This document shows, piece after piece, positions 20,279 to 28,993 of a DNA stretch of 42,456 nt (positions are counted from its first letter, which is position 1; each line of letters opens with the position of its first letter). This DNA comes from Gloeomargarita sp. SKYG116 (GTDB lineage Bacteria; Cyanobacteriota; Cyanobacteriia; Gloeomargaritales; Gloeomargaritaceae). The notes below the pieces were generated by a model, which was given only the letters and a program-made list of their open reading frames with translations, had not been told where the DNA came from and did not search any database. The stretch is from NCBI GenBank assembly GCA_025056115.1, contig JANWVM010000019.1:1-42456 (forward strand). Direction: 5' to 3'. A program made the position numbers and the translations under genes.

Positions 20279-20729
20279 GACTGCAGAACAGGTAGGGTAA
20301 GTGTAGCTAGCGAAATCACTCCATCAAGGCTAACACGACTGTTGGGGACAAACGATGACAAAAAAGTCAATTCCTGTAGCTCAGATATTTCTGCTAGTCA
20401 TTCCTTGAGTCACAAGGCGAAGCCTCGTTCTTGCTTTTCCTGGCATCTCTCTGACTAAGGTAGCTTAGCGGGTGCCTCTATATTATTCAAGCCAGTAGAG
20501 AATTTCCTAATGAGCAGGCAAAGATGATGAGGAACCAGAAACGGGGGATGCCCCTTTGCAACCGCTAATTAGCAATTGATAGAGGTGTCCCAGAACGACT
20601 TAACTATAGTGCATGGCGGTTACTTTCTACTGGTTTAGGGCCTATTCCTGCAGAGCGAACCAGGAATTATGACGCAAATTTGCATCTGTTCGAGCAAAAC
20701 GCTTTGGCGAGAGAAACACGATCTGGTTT
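20279..20729. other. 451-nt gene-free stretch with inverted repeats
   Basis: No coding frame with a credible protein was found on either strand. The stretch holds a 10-bp palindrome GCTAATTAGC (20564-20573), a distant 8-bp inverted repeat CCAGTAGA / TCTACTGG (20492-20499 and 20626-20633) that could close a structure of about 140 nt, and a short GGGG/CCCC hairpin near 20543-20555. It lies upstream of the MscS gene and downstream of pilC. A small RNA or regulatory region is possible but unproven. Confidence 0.4.
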
Positions 20730-21956
20730 TCAGTTCTTAATCAGGTCGAAGATGCGGAACATAGGCAGATACATAGCTACTAGAACGGAGCCGACCAAGC
20801 CGCCCAATACAACAATCATCATCGGTTCCATGATACTAGTGAGCGCTTTAACCGCTGCCTCCACCTCCGCTTCATAAAAGTCGGCCACCTTAGTAATCAT
20901 CGCGTCTAACTCTCCCGTCTCCTCACCCACGCTAATCATCTGAATCGCCATGTTGGGAAATACTTTTTCCTTTTGCAAGGCTACCGAGATCAAGCCTCCC
21001 GCCTGAATCTCCGACCGCGCTGCTTCAATTGCATTCGCAATGATCTGATTGCCTGCCGTATCCCGCACAATTTCCAGCGATGTCAAAACTGGCACTCCCG
21101 ACCGGGACAACGAACCAAATGTCCGGCTAAAACGGGCCACTGCATTCTTGCGGATCAAATCACCAAAAATCGGTAGGTTTAAGGCAATCCGATCAATCAC
21201 CTCCCGGCCAGCACGCGTGCTGTAAGCCGCTGTGTATCCAAAAATTGCCGCGGCGACGAGCGCTATAATTACAGCCAAGTTCACTGGATTACGCATCCAG
21301 TTACTCAAGTTCACCATGAACTGGGTAAAGGCTGGCAGTTGCCCTCCCAAACTCTCAAAAATCCCCGCAAAGATAGGAATCAAAAACAGCACCATCCCCA
21401 AAAATACACCCACTGCAATTAGGGTGACCGCAATGGGGTACGCCATGGCTGATTTGATTTGCTGTTCCAAGCGGGCTTGGTCCTCTAGCAATTTAGCCAA
21501 CCGGTTTAACACTTCATCCAACACCCCACCAACCTCGCCGGCCTGAATCATGGCGACGTAGAGGTTGTCGAACACTTCTGGATGCTGGCGCATGGCCTCT
21601 GACAAACTGGTTCCTTGCTGCACGTCCGCACTCACCGCCGCCAGCACTTTTTTCATCTTGGGGTTGGTCTGTTGTTCCACCAGAATTCCCAGCCCTCGCA
21701 CCAACGGCACACCAGCATTGACCAGGGACGCAAACTGCCGCGAGAAAACAGCCTTGTCCTTAACCGTGACCGGACTGAGGAACGAAATATCTAGCTCTGA
21801 TTTGAATGGATCAAACGGCTGAGTTTCCTTGATTTCCAACACAAAGAATCCCGACTCGCGTAGCAGGCTGCGGGCTTCCTTAATGTCGTCCGCCTTGACG
21901 CGCCGTTCACGGGAACGACCTTGGGCATCACGGACACGGGCTAAATAAGTGGGCAT
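20730..21956 (-). CDS. pilC: Type IV pilus inner-membrane platform protein PilC
   Basis: A 408-residue GspF/PilC-family protein, the inner-membrane platform on which the PilB and PilT motors act. Two copies of the T2SSF domain are visible: RQFASLVNAGVPLVRGLGIL near residue 75, and a second around FSRTFGSLSRSGVPVLTSLE. Membrane helices include AVTLIAVGVFLGMVLFLIPI and a C-terminal MMIVVLGGLVGSVLVAMYL. A GGAGG ribosome site lies 9 nt before the ATG. It is the third gene of pilB-pilT-pilC, 36 nt after pilT. Confidence 0.97.
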   Translation of the reverse strand: MPTYLARVRDAQGRSRERRVKADDIKEARSLLRESGFFVLEIKETQPFDPFKSELDISFLSPVTVKDKAVFSRQFASLVNAGVPLVRGLGILVEQQTNPKMKKVLAAVSADVQQGTSLSEAMRQHPEVFDNLYVAMIQAGEVGGVLDEVLNRLAKLLEDQARLEQQIKSAMAYPIAVTLIAVGVFLGMVLFLIPIFAGIFESLGGQLPAFTQFMVNLSNWMRNPVNLAVIIALVAAAIFGYTAAYSTRAGREVIDRIALNLPIFGDLIRKNAVARFSRTFGSLSRSGVPVLTSLEIVRDTAGNQIIANAIEAARSEIQAGGLISVALQKEKVFPNMAIQMISVGEETGELDAMITKVADFYEAEVEAAVKALTSIMEPMMIVVLGGLVGSVLVAMYLPMFRIFDLIKN

Positions 21957-21992
21957 CGCTAATAACCTCCAAACGACAGCAACAGCGAGGAG

Positions 21993-23102
21993 CTAGGTTG
22001 TCGATCGGGTCGCAGCAGCCGGTACAGAACCCCCGCCGATTAAACGCTGCAATTCTTCCGGCTTAGAGGTTTTGGCCATCACATCCTCATAGGTGCATTC
22101 ACCCCGCTTATACAGGTCAGCTAACACTTTTTCCAACGTCTGCATCCCGTATTTGCCCCCCGTTTGAATAGCCGAATAAATCTGGGGCGTTTTCCCTTCC
22201 CGAATCAGGTTGGCAATCGCCGGCGTCACCACCATGATTTCCTGGGCCATCACCCGCCCGAATTGGCCTGGCTTGGGATTTTTACGACGTACTAGGGTCT
22301 GGCTAAACACCGCCACCAGTGACGTGGACAACTGCACCCGAATCTGCTGTTGCTGGTCCGGCGGAAATACATCCACAATCCGGTCTACTGTCTGGGCCGC
22401 CGAGCTAGTGTGCAGAGTAGCAAACACCAGGTGACCTGTTTCCGCAGCGGTTACGGCCAATTGAATCGTCTCCAAATCCCGCATCTCCCCCACCAGGATG
22501 ACATCGGGGTCTTCCCGCAGAGCGGCCCGGAGCGCGTTAGCAAAACTGCGGGTGTCTTCATGCAATTGCCGCTGGTGAATGATGCTCTTTTTCGACTCGT
22601 ACACAAATTCAATCGGGTCCTCAATCGTAATAATGTGTTCGGCGCGAGTGCTGTTGATGTTGTCAATCATCGCCGCTAGGGTTGTAGACTTCCCCGAACC
22701 CGTCGGACCCGTCACCAGCACCAACCCCCGCGGTTTCTCCGACATTTCCCGCACCACTGGCGGCAAGCCTAGGGACTCAAAACTGGGAATTTTCGATGGC
22801 AAGGCCCGCAGACAGGCAGCTACCGTTCCCCGGTCCTTATACACATTCACCCGGAAGCGCGCCAACCCCTTAATCCCGTAAGAACAGTCCAACTCCCAAT
22901 TCTGTTCAAAAATCTTGCGCTGGTTATTGTTCAAAATACTAAAAATCAGGCGTTGACATTGTTCAGCGGTGAGGGGTGGGTGTTCCGTAGGAGTCAGTTT
23001 CCCGCTGATCCGAATGTAGGGGGGCAAGCCTGCCGACAGGTGCAAGTCCGACCCACCCCGCTGGATGACTTCCTCCATTAAATCTTCCATCATCAATTCC
23101 AT
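21993..23102 (-). CDS. pilT: Type IV pilus retraction ATPase PilT
   Basis: A 369-residue hexameric ATPase that powers pilus retraction and hence twitching motility and phototaxis. Walker A is TGPTGSGKST (residues 131-140). The Asp and His boxes are in IITIEDPIEFVYE and LVFATLHTSSAAQT. The PilT-specific C-terminal motif appears as AIANLIREGKT. A perfect AGGAGG ribosome site lies 6 nt upstream of the ATG at 23102, which decides between several nearby methionines. It lies 16 nt after pilB. Confidence 0.97.
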   Translation of the reverse strand: MELMMEDLMEEVIQRGGSDLHLSAGLPPYIRISGKLTPTEHPPLTAEQCQRLIFSILNNNQRKIFEQNWELDCSYGIKGLARFRVNVYKDRGTVAACLRALPSKIPSFESLGLPPVVREMSEKPRGLVLVTGPTGSGKSTTLAAMIDNINSTRAEHIITIEDPIEFVYESKKSIIHQRQLHEDTRSFANALRAALREDPDVILVGEMRDLETIQLAVTAAETGHLVFATLHTSSAAQTVDRIVDVFPPDQQQQIRVQLSTSLVAVFSQTLVRRKNPKPGQFGRVMAQEIMVVTPAIANLIREGKTPQIYSAIQTGGKYGMQTLEKVLADLYKRGECTYEDVMAKTSKPEELQRLIGGGSVPAAATRSTT

Positions 23103-23118
23103 AGCTATCCTCCTGTGC

Positions 23119-25125
23119 TCAATCGGTAAACCGTGGCGTCAAACAGTAGGGGCACTCCATCCACTCCGGCTTGAGGCTGGCTTGACAGTTGCGGCAAACC
23201 AGTCCTTGCTTGCGCTTGGCTTTTAATTCCGCTTCCAAGCCGGTGTCAGTGAACGTCACCCGCTCGACCTCCTCCAGCGTCGTTAATCCCTGCCGCACCA
23301 GTTCCAGGCTGTAAGCCAACAGGGTCTTCATGCCCTCGTCCACCGCCGCTTCCTTAATCACCTCAGTGGGAGCGTTTTCGGTGATCAGTCGTTGGATGCG
23401 CTCCGTCACCCGCATCACCTCGTACACCCCCACCCGGCCTCGATACCCTGCGCCGTTGCACTTGCTGCAAATGGGATGGCCTTGGGCCTTGGCCTGCCGG
23501 ATTTGTTCAGGAGTTAGGGTGTTAGCGCGATAAAACGTTAACCCTTGCCCTGACCCGCTCAGGCCAAACCGAGCAAGTTCCTCCGCTGTGGGGCTGTAGG
23601 GAATACGACACTCCGTGCACACCCGCCGCATCAGCCGCTGGGCTAGCACCCCAATCAAGGACGCCGACACCATGTGGGACTCCACATCCATTTCTGCCAA
23701 CCGGGCAATGGCGCTGGGAGCATCGTTGGTGTGCAAAGTTGTCAACACAAGGTGCCCCGTCAAGGCCGCTTCAATCGCTGTCTTGGCCGTTTCCTTGTCC
23801 CGCGTTTCACCCACCAGAATCACATCCGGGTCTTGCCGCAAAAACGCTCGCAAAATCGTTGCAAAATCAACCCCCTTTTCCCTTAGCACCTGCACCTGGG
23901 TCAAACCCGGCAACGTGTACTCAATCGGGTCTTCGGCTGTGTTGATGTTAATGCCAGGGTCATTGCGCTCAGCCAAGCAGGAGTACAAAGTCGTCGTCTT
24001 CCCCGAACCTGTCGGCCCCGTCACCAGGATTAACCCAAACGGCCGCTTGATCATCTCGCGCACAACCTGTAGCGTCTCCGGGTCGGTAATCAGCTTGTCC
24101 AAGCCCAGTTGGGTTGCCGAATTATCCAAAATCCGCATACAGACTTTTTCGCCGTAGCGGGTGGGCACTGTACTAACCCGAAAGTCAATTTTACGCCCCT
24201 GGAAGACCTTACGAATCCGCCCGTCCTGGGGCATACGCCGCTCGGCAATATCCAGATTGGCCATGATCTTGAACCGCGACGTCACTGCTGGGATGACTTG
24301 CTTGGGTAGATTCTCCCACCCTGGTTGCAATACCCCATCCTTACGAAAGCGAATTCGTAGATATTCCTCCTGGGGTTCGATGTGAATGTCAGAAGCCCGC
24401 TCAGTCAACGCCTTCGCCAGGATGTTGTTAGCTAAAGTTACAATCGGCGCTTCTTGAGAACCGGCTAGAGCGGTTGCCAAGTCAACGTCATCCTCGTCCT
24501 GAGCTTCCTCTAGTTGTTCATACTGCGATAGGTCAATATCTGTCTCAATCTGCACAGCCTGAGTAGCAACCGCAGCCTGAGCTGACTGCATTTCATCGAC
24601 ATATTGGTTGACTAGCTGCAAAAAGTCCTCACGGGTGATTACTCGCCGCCGCAAGCGCAATCCCTTCGAGCGGGTCAACCGGTTCAATTCATCCAGAGCT
24701 TGCAGATTGTCTGGGTTAACCATCGCCACCATTAAACTGGGATTTTCCCCTTCCTGGCGGGCTACCGGTAAAAACTCGTAGCGACGACAGATATCTAGCG
24801 GAATCAACACATCCACTAGCTCCCGGATTTGGGCAAGGGAGATGGGGGTCAGTTCTGGGTCCAGGGACTCTACCCCGTACAAAATTTTCAACTCAAAAAG
24901 CTGTTGGCGCTTGTATTGCCGCACCAATTCCACTGGTAGCGCCTTGCCAGTCAGCTCCTTGAGGACTTCGGGCAGGGGACGTCCCTGTTCACGGCTGACC
25001 TGCAAGGCCTTAATGACTTGCTCCCGGTCGGCAACGCCAGCTTTGACAATATCTTTGACGATCGGACTCGTTCCGGCTTGGCGGGTAACCAATGCCCGGC
25101 GGGCAGAAATCGGGGAGTTGACCAT
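23119..25125 (-). CDS. pilB: Type IV pilus assembly ATPase PilB
   Basis: A 668-residue GspE/PilB extension motor. The N-terminal GspE domain covers about 20-160. The ATPase core has Walker A GPTGSGKTTT and the region TAEDPIEYTLPG. A four-cysteine zinc site (CTECRIPYSP and CSKCNGAGYRG) is typical of PilB. A further C-terminal zinc ribbon (CRNCQASL and CPYC) marks the cyanobacterial form. No Shine-Dalgarno precedes the start. It is divergent from grpE across 260 nt, a pil-grpE arrangement I recall from other cyanobacteria. PilB in cyanobacteria is needed for motility and natural competence. Confidence 0.97.
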   Translation of the reverse strand: MVNSPISARRALVTRQAGTSPIVKDIVKAGVADREQVIKALQVSREQGRPLPEVLKELTGKALPVELVRQYKRQQLFELKILYGVESLDPELTPISLAQIRELVDVLIPLDICRRYEFLPVARQEGENPSLMVAMVNPDNLQALDELNRLTRSKGLRLRRRVITREDFLQLVNQYVDEMQSAQAAVATQAVQIETDIDLSQYEQLEEAQDEDDVDLATALAGSQEAPIVTLANNILAKALTERASDIHIEPQEEYLRIRFRKDGVLQPGWENLPKQVIPAVTSRFKIMANLDIAERRMPQDGRIRKVFQGRKIDFRVSTVPTRYGEKVCMRILDNSATQLGLDKLITDPETLQVVREMIKRPFGLILVTGPTGSGKTTTLYSCLAERNDPGININTAEDPIEYTLPGLTQVQVLREKGVDFATILRAFLRQDPDVILVGETRDKETAKTAIEAALTGHLVLTTLHTNDAPSAIARLAEMDVESHMVSASLIGVLAQRLMRRVCTECRIPYSPTAEELARFGLSGSGQGLTFYRANTLTPEQIRQAKAQGHPICSKCNGAGYRGRVGVYEVMRVTERIQRLITENAPTEVIKEAAVDEGMKTLLAYSLELVRQGLTTLEEVERVTFTDTGLEAELKAKRKQGLVCRNCQASLKPEWMECPYCLTPRFTD

Positions 25126-25256
25126 AACAAACCAAATTTATGAGGGTACTTGTGCAAAAGGCTGAGATAATCCTAGCTTACACGCTCTGTCGAATTTCCC
25201 CAAGATTCCAGCGAATTTTTTTGCAGTTGTTATGTGATAGGCTGTTTCTGGGTAAT

Positions 25257-25280
25257 TTAGTCAAATGTTATTTTGACTAA
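25257..25280. promoter_or_regulatory. Perfect 9-bp inverted repeat between pilB and grpE
   Basis: The arms are TTAGTCAAA (25257-25265) and TTTGACTAA (25272-25280), with a 6-nt spacer. The format resembles a dimeric repressor operator. It is not the CIRCE element, although CIRCE arms also begin TTAG. Each arm contains an outward-facing TTGACT, a -35-like hexamer, one toward grpE and one toward pilB. It cannot be a gene terminator, because both flanking genes are transcribed away from it. Confidence 0.5.
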
Positions 25281-25290
25281 GCCAGTGGAG

Positions 25291-25310
25291 GGTTAACCGA
25301 ACTCGCGAGT
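25291..25310. promoter_or_regulatory. Two adjacent short palindromes upstream of grpE
   Basis: GGTTAACC (25291-25298, 8 bp) and ACTCGCGAGT (25301-25310, 10 bp) are both perfect palindromes, 2 nt apart, beginning 10 nt after the larger inverted repeat. They could be further protein-binding sites. Chance cannot be excluded for the 8-bp one. Confidence 0.3.
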
Positions 25311-25385
25311 GGGGGATGCCAGCGGTAAGGGAGTGCTAGTTTAGGATTATCCTTATGTCTAACGTTTAGTGTTACGGTTGGCTTT

Positions 25386-26150
25386 ATGGTGAACACGCCT
25401 TTCCATCCTGAAGATGTCAATCCTGAGGCCACTACGGCAGAGACGGGCGACCTTGGGAGCGAGGCAGTAGAGGCAACGGAGACGGGAACCACCGAACCCC
25501 CAGCGACATTGGGTGACCTGAAGTTGGAGGAAGAGGCGACGCCGGAAGCGCTGGCTGCTCTACGGGAGGAGTTACTGCAGGAACGGGAGCGCTACACCGC
25601 TTTGAAACAAGCGCATCAGGAATTGGAACAACAACTGCAAGCTACGCAACAACAGCTAGAGGAAAAGCACAACCAGATGCTGCGCTTAGCAGCAGATTTT
25701 GAGAACTACCGGCGGCGGGTACAGCGGGAGATGGAGGAAGCCGTCTTCAAGGCTAAGGCTAAGGTTCTAGCGGAGCTGCTAGCGGTGGTGGACAACTTTG
25801 AACGCGCCCGGACACATATCCGTCCCGAAACCGAAGAGGGCATGACCATTCACAAAAATTACCAGGGCGTTTACAAGCAGATGGTGGAGGAGTTGAAGAA
25901 GATGGGGGTGGCGCCGATTCCCAGCGAAGGCCAGCCGTTTGACCCCACGCGCCACGAAGCCATCATGCAGGAAGCGAGTGATGCCTATGCCGAAGGTGTG
26001 GTTATCGAAGAATTGCGGCGGGGCTACTTCCTCAAGGTAGGTGAAGAAGAACGAGTGCTGCGCCACGCCCTGGTCAAGGTATCCACTGGCCCTAGCAATC
26101 CAACTCCGGAAACAAGCGCTGCTGACGGGCCATCCCAGGAGAATGTCTAG
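25386..26150 (+). CDS. grpE: Nucleotide exchange factor GrpE
   Basis: A 254-residue GrpE, the nucleotide exchange factor that releases ADP from DnaK. The N-terminus (about 1-65) is acidic and Thr/Glu-rich. A long coiled coil follows (about 65-125), then LRLAADFENYRRRVQREMEE. The beta-domain carries the family signature around GVAPIPSEGQPFDPTRHEA and ends with VVIEELRRGYFL. Its size and extended acidic N-terminus are usual for cyanobacteria. It is followed after 164 nt by dnaK on the same strand and is divergent from pilB. The inverted repeat at 25257-25280 is a candidate operator. Confidence 0.97.
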   Translation: MVNTPFHPEDVNPEATTAETGDLGSEAVEATETGTTEPPATLGDLKLEEEATPEALAALREELLQERERYTALKQAHQELEQQLQATQQQLEEKHNQMLRLAADFENYRRRVQREMEEAVFKAKAKVLAELLAVVDNFERARTHIRPETEEGMTIHKNYQGVYKQMVEELKKMGVAPIPSEGQPFDPTRHEAIMQEASDAYAEGVVIEELRRGYFLKVGEEERVLRHALVKVSTGPSNPTPETSAADGPSQENV

Positions 26151-26261
26151 GCGTTTCCACTGTTTCAGGTTAAGATGAAGGGCAATCCCCACTGAGTTCA
26201 CTCCCTAGGCCTGATTTTGCCGGTAGGGTGATCATCGTCACTCACTTTTGGGGAATACTAA

Positions 26262-26302
26262 AGACAAATGTTAACCTACGACTTTTGTCTGGTAGGCAGG
26301 TT
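26262..26302 (+). promoter_or_regulatory. Possible alternative hairpins in the dnaK leader
   Basis: AGACAAA (26262-26268) can pair perfectly with TTTGTCT (26284-26290) across a 15-nt loop. Alternatively CCTAC (26275-26279) can pair with GTAGG (26292-26296), or AACCT (26273-26277) with AGGTT (26298-26302). The second structures cover the purine-rich GGCAGG (26295-26300 region), about 14 nt before the dnaK ATG. The two folds compete, so a leader-based control such as a thermosensor is conceivable but untested. Confidence 0.35.
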
Positions 26303-26314
26303 GGGCTAGCGTCT

Positions 26315-28171
26315 ATGGCCAAAATTGTCGGTATTGACCTGGGAACGACCAACAGTTGTGTCGCCGTGCTAGAGGGAGGACAGGCAACGGTGATTCCCAA
26401 TGCCGAAGGAGGACGGACAACACCAAGCGTGGTGGGGTTTGGTAAGGCAGGGGAGCGCTTGGTGGGACAACCGGCGAAGCGGCGAGCGGTCACGGATGCC
26501 GAAAATACTATCTACAGCATCAAGCGCTTTATTGGGCGACGCTGGTCGGAAACGGAGGATGAACGCCGACGGGTGCCCTACAAGTGTGTACCTGGCAAAG
26601 ACAGCACAGTGAATGTGGAAGTGCGCAACCAGGTGTACACCCCCCAAGAGATTTCTGCCATCATCCTGCAAAAGCTCAAACAAGATGCCGAAAGTTTTTT
26701 GGGCGAGCCGGTCACCCAGGCAGTCATTACTGTGCCGGCCTATTTTAGCGATGCCCAGCGCCAGGCAACGAAGGACGCAGGCACGATTGCCGGCTTAGAA
26801 GTGCTGCGCATCATTAATGAACCGACGGCGGCGGCTCTGGCTTTTGGCGTGGATAAGCAAGACCAAGACCAGACTGTGCTGGTGTTTGACCTGGGCGGCG
26901 GGACGTTTGATGTGTCTATCCTGCGCATGGGGGACGGGATTTTTGAAGTGGTTGCAACGGCGGGCAACAACCATTTGGGGGGTGATGATTTTGACGCCTG
27001 CCTGGTGGAGTGGATTCTGCGCGAGTTTCAAGAGCAAGAAGGTATTGACTTGCGGGAAGACAAAATGGCCCTGCAGCGGGTGCGGGAAGCGGCTGAGAAA
27101 GCCAAGATTGAGTTGTCGAGCGCCCTGAGCACGACGATTAATCTTCCGTTTATTGCCTCGGATGCTACCGGTGCTAAACACATTGACATCGAACTGACTC
27201 GCGCCAAGTTTGAAGAATTGACCCGCCACTTGGTACAGGCGACGTTGGAGCCGGTGGGGCAAGCGCTGCGGGATGCCGGATTGAAGACGCGGGACATTGA
27301 CCGGATTTTGCTAGTGGGGGGATCCACGCGCATGCCAGCAGTGCAAAAGGCGATCCAAGAGTACTTTGATGGCAAGGCGCCGGAGAAATCAGTCAATCCT
27401 GATGAAGCCGTGGCGATTGGGGCGGCGATTCAAGCTGGAATCATCGGCAAGGACACCGTTGTGAAAGATTTGCTGCTGTTGGATGTGACGCCCCTGTCGC
27501 TGGGAATCGAAACCTTGGGCGGCGTCTTTACCAAAATCATCGAGCGCAACACAACAATTCCCACCAGTCGTTCCCAAATTTTCTCGACGGCGACGGATAA
27601 TCAAACGGTGGTAGAGGTGCATATCCTCCAGGGCGAACGACCGATGGCAGCCGATAATAAAAGTTTGGGGCGGATGGAATTGACCGGTATTCCCCCTGCA
27701 CCGCGCGGGGTTCCCCAAATTGAAGTGACGTTTGAGATTGACGCCAATGGTATTTTGCAGGTGACAGCAGTGGATAAGGGAACTGGCCGGAGCCAATCGG
27801 TGCGCTTGACCAATACGGGGGGGTTGACGGCGGAAGAAATCAAACGCATGACGCTCGAAGCGACGTTCAATGCGGAAGCCGATGCTCGTCGGAAAGCCTT
27901 TGTGGAACTGAAGAATCAGGCTGACATTTTGTTGTCCATGTATGAGAACACCCTGCGGGAGCACGGGGCCTACATCAATGAGGATGTGAAGTCGGAGGCG
28001 GCGGCGCGGGTGGGGCGGATCAAACGCATGATGAATGATTCCATGGTATCGTTAGAGGAATTTCGCCGAGAGTTGGATACACTGAATGTCAACCTCAGCC
28101 AAATGGGAGCGGCTGTTTATCAACGCACGGCTATGGCCGGGGGTAGCAGCGATTTTGAGCAGTTGGAGTAG
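26315..28171 (+). CDS. dnaK: Hsp70 chaperone DnaK (DnaK1-like)
   Basis: A 618-residue Hsp70. The frame is open from 26228, but the ATG at 26315 gives the family start [18 protein letters not shown]. Nucleotide-binding-domain motifs include [16 protein letters not shown] and [14 protein letters not shown]. The substrate domain contains [18 protein letters not shown]. The lid is complete but the tail is short, ending FEQLE. From memory, the segment [18 protein letters not shown] and the position behind grpE are closer to cyanobacterial DnaK1 than to the main heat-shock DnaK2. No dnaJ follows. Its stop at 28171 directly abuts the stop of the convergent cysT gene. Confidence 0.96.
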   Translation: MAKIVGIDLGTTNSCVAVLEGGQATVIPNAEGGRTTPSVVGFGKAGERLVGQPAKRRAVTDAENTIYSIKRFIGRRWSETEDERRRVPYKCVPGKDSTVNVEVRNQVYTPQEISAIILQKLKQDAESFLGEPVTQAVITVPAYFSDAQRQATKDAGTIAGLEVLRIINEPTAAALAFGVDKQDQDQTVLVFDLGGGTFDVSILRMGDGIFEVVATAGNNHLGGDDFDACLVEWILREFQEQEGIDLREDKMALQRVREAAEKAKIELSSALSTTINLPFIASDATGAKHIDIELTRAKFEELTRHLVQATLEPVGQALRDAGLKTRDIDRILLVGGSTRMPAVQKAIQEYFDGKAPEKSVNPDEAVAIGAAIQAGIIGKDTVVKDLLLLDVTPLSLGIETLGGVFTKIIERNTTIPTSRSQIFSTATDNQTVVEVHILQGERPMAADNKSLGRMELTGIPPAPRGVPQIEVTFEIDANGILQVTAVDKGTGRSQSVRLTNTGGLTAEEIKRMTLEATFNAEADARRKAFVELKNQADILLSMYENTLREHGAYINEDVKSEAAARVGRIKRMMNDSMVSLEEFRRELDTLNVNLSQMGAAVYQRTAMAGGSSDFEQLE

Positions 28172-28993
28172 CTACATACGCAAGAGCACTCGCCCCTGTA
28201 CCCAGCGCGTCAGGCTGAACAAGACCAGAGAAACCACTAGTAGAACCAGGGCAATGGCGGTTGCTGCGGGGTAGTTAAACGCTTCTAGTTGTTGGTAGAT
28301 ATACACTGTGGCTGCCAGGGTTTGGTAAGGGATATTACCGGAAATCAACACCACCACCCCGAATTCGCCGATGCCACGGGCCAAGGCCAAGGTAAAACCG
28401 GTGACTAAGGCCGGCGTTAACTGGGGCAAAATGACCCGACGAAAACACAACCAGGGCGATGCCCCCAAGGTATAGGCTGCTTCCTCCACTTCAGGTTCCA
28501 GCTCCCACAACACGGGCTGTACCGTGCGCACCACAAATGGCAATGTGACAAATAGCTGAGCTAGTACCACTGCCTGCACGGACGCCGTGAAATTCAGGGG
28601 CAATAGATGCCCTAGCAGGGTTCCCTCATCCCACAACTGACCGATCACCCCCCCTTGACCGTACAGCGTCGCCAGGGTAATGGCAGCTACCACCGACGGC
28701 ATGGCAAACGGCAAATCCACGAGGCTATCGAGCCAGCGTCGCCCCGGAAACTCGTAGCGCACCAGCACCCAAGCCAGCACCAGCCCTAACACCGTATTCA
28801 CCAGGGCGGCTATCAACGCAGTCACCAAGGTAAGCTGGTAAGCGGCCAGGGCGACTGGGGCCGTCACCAATTGCCATAACTCCGGCCAGGTGTACTGCCA
28901 ACTGCTGCCGATTAACGCTCCCAATGGCAGTAAGAGCAAAAACCCCAGGTAACCGTAAACGAACCCCGGCAACCAAAGCGTGTATCGCTTCAT
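28172..28993 (-). CDS. cysT: Sulfate ABC transporter permease CysT
   Basis: A 273-residue integral membrane permease of the CysT/CysU group with about six helices. It contains the permease EAA-type loop EEAAYTLGASPWLCFRRVILPQL, followed by ALARGIGEFGVVVLISGN, both typical of sulfate permeases. The ATG at 28993 overlaps the sbpA stop by 4 nt (ATGA); this fixes the start over a longer open frame that reaches 29074. Normally cysW and cysA follow in the operon. Here the next gene is convergent dnaK, which abuts with no spacer. The partner permease and ATPase must be encoded elsewhere. Confidence 0.93.
   Translation of the reverse strand: MKRYTLWLPGFVYGYLGFLLLLPLGALIGSSWQYTWPELWQLVTAPVALAAYQLTLVTALIAALVNTVLGLVLAWVLVRYEFPGRRWLDSLVDLPFAMPSVVAAITLATLYGQGGVIGQLWDEGTLLGHLLPLNFTASVQAVVLAQLFVTLPFVVRTVQPVLWELEPEVEEAAYTLGASPWLCFRRVILPQLTPALVTGFTLALARGIGEFGVVVLISGNIPYQTLAATVYIYQQLEAFNYPAATAIALVLLVVSLVLFSLTRWVQGRVLLRM

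Noticed and set aside
20279-20729. tRNA or a hidden photosystem micro-gene in the long spacer
   Set aside because: No T-loop or cloverleaf pattern, and the few short frames give no hydrophobic peptide resembling known small subunits.
25257-25280. CIRCE heat-shock operator before grpE
   Set aside because: The arms do not match TTAGCACTC/GAGTGCTAA and the spacer is 6 rather than 9 nt; kept only as an unknown inverted repeat.
25779-26201. 140-codon minus-strand frame opposite grpE
   Set aside because: Shadow of grpE; only its end lies in the spacer and there is no domain signal.
27389-27964. 191-codon minus-strand frame inside dnaK
   Set aside because: Antisense to the conserved substrate-binding domain of dnaK; no recognisable motif.
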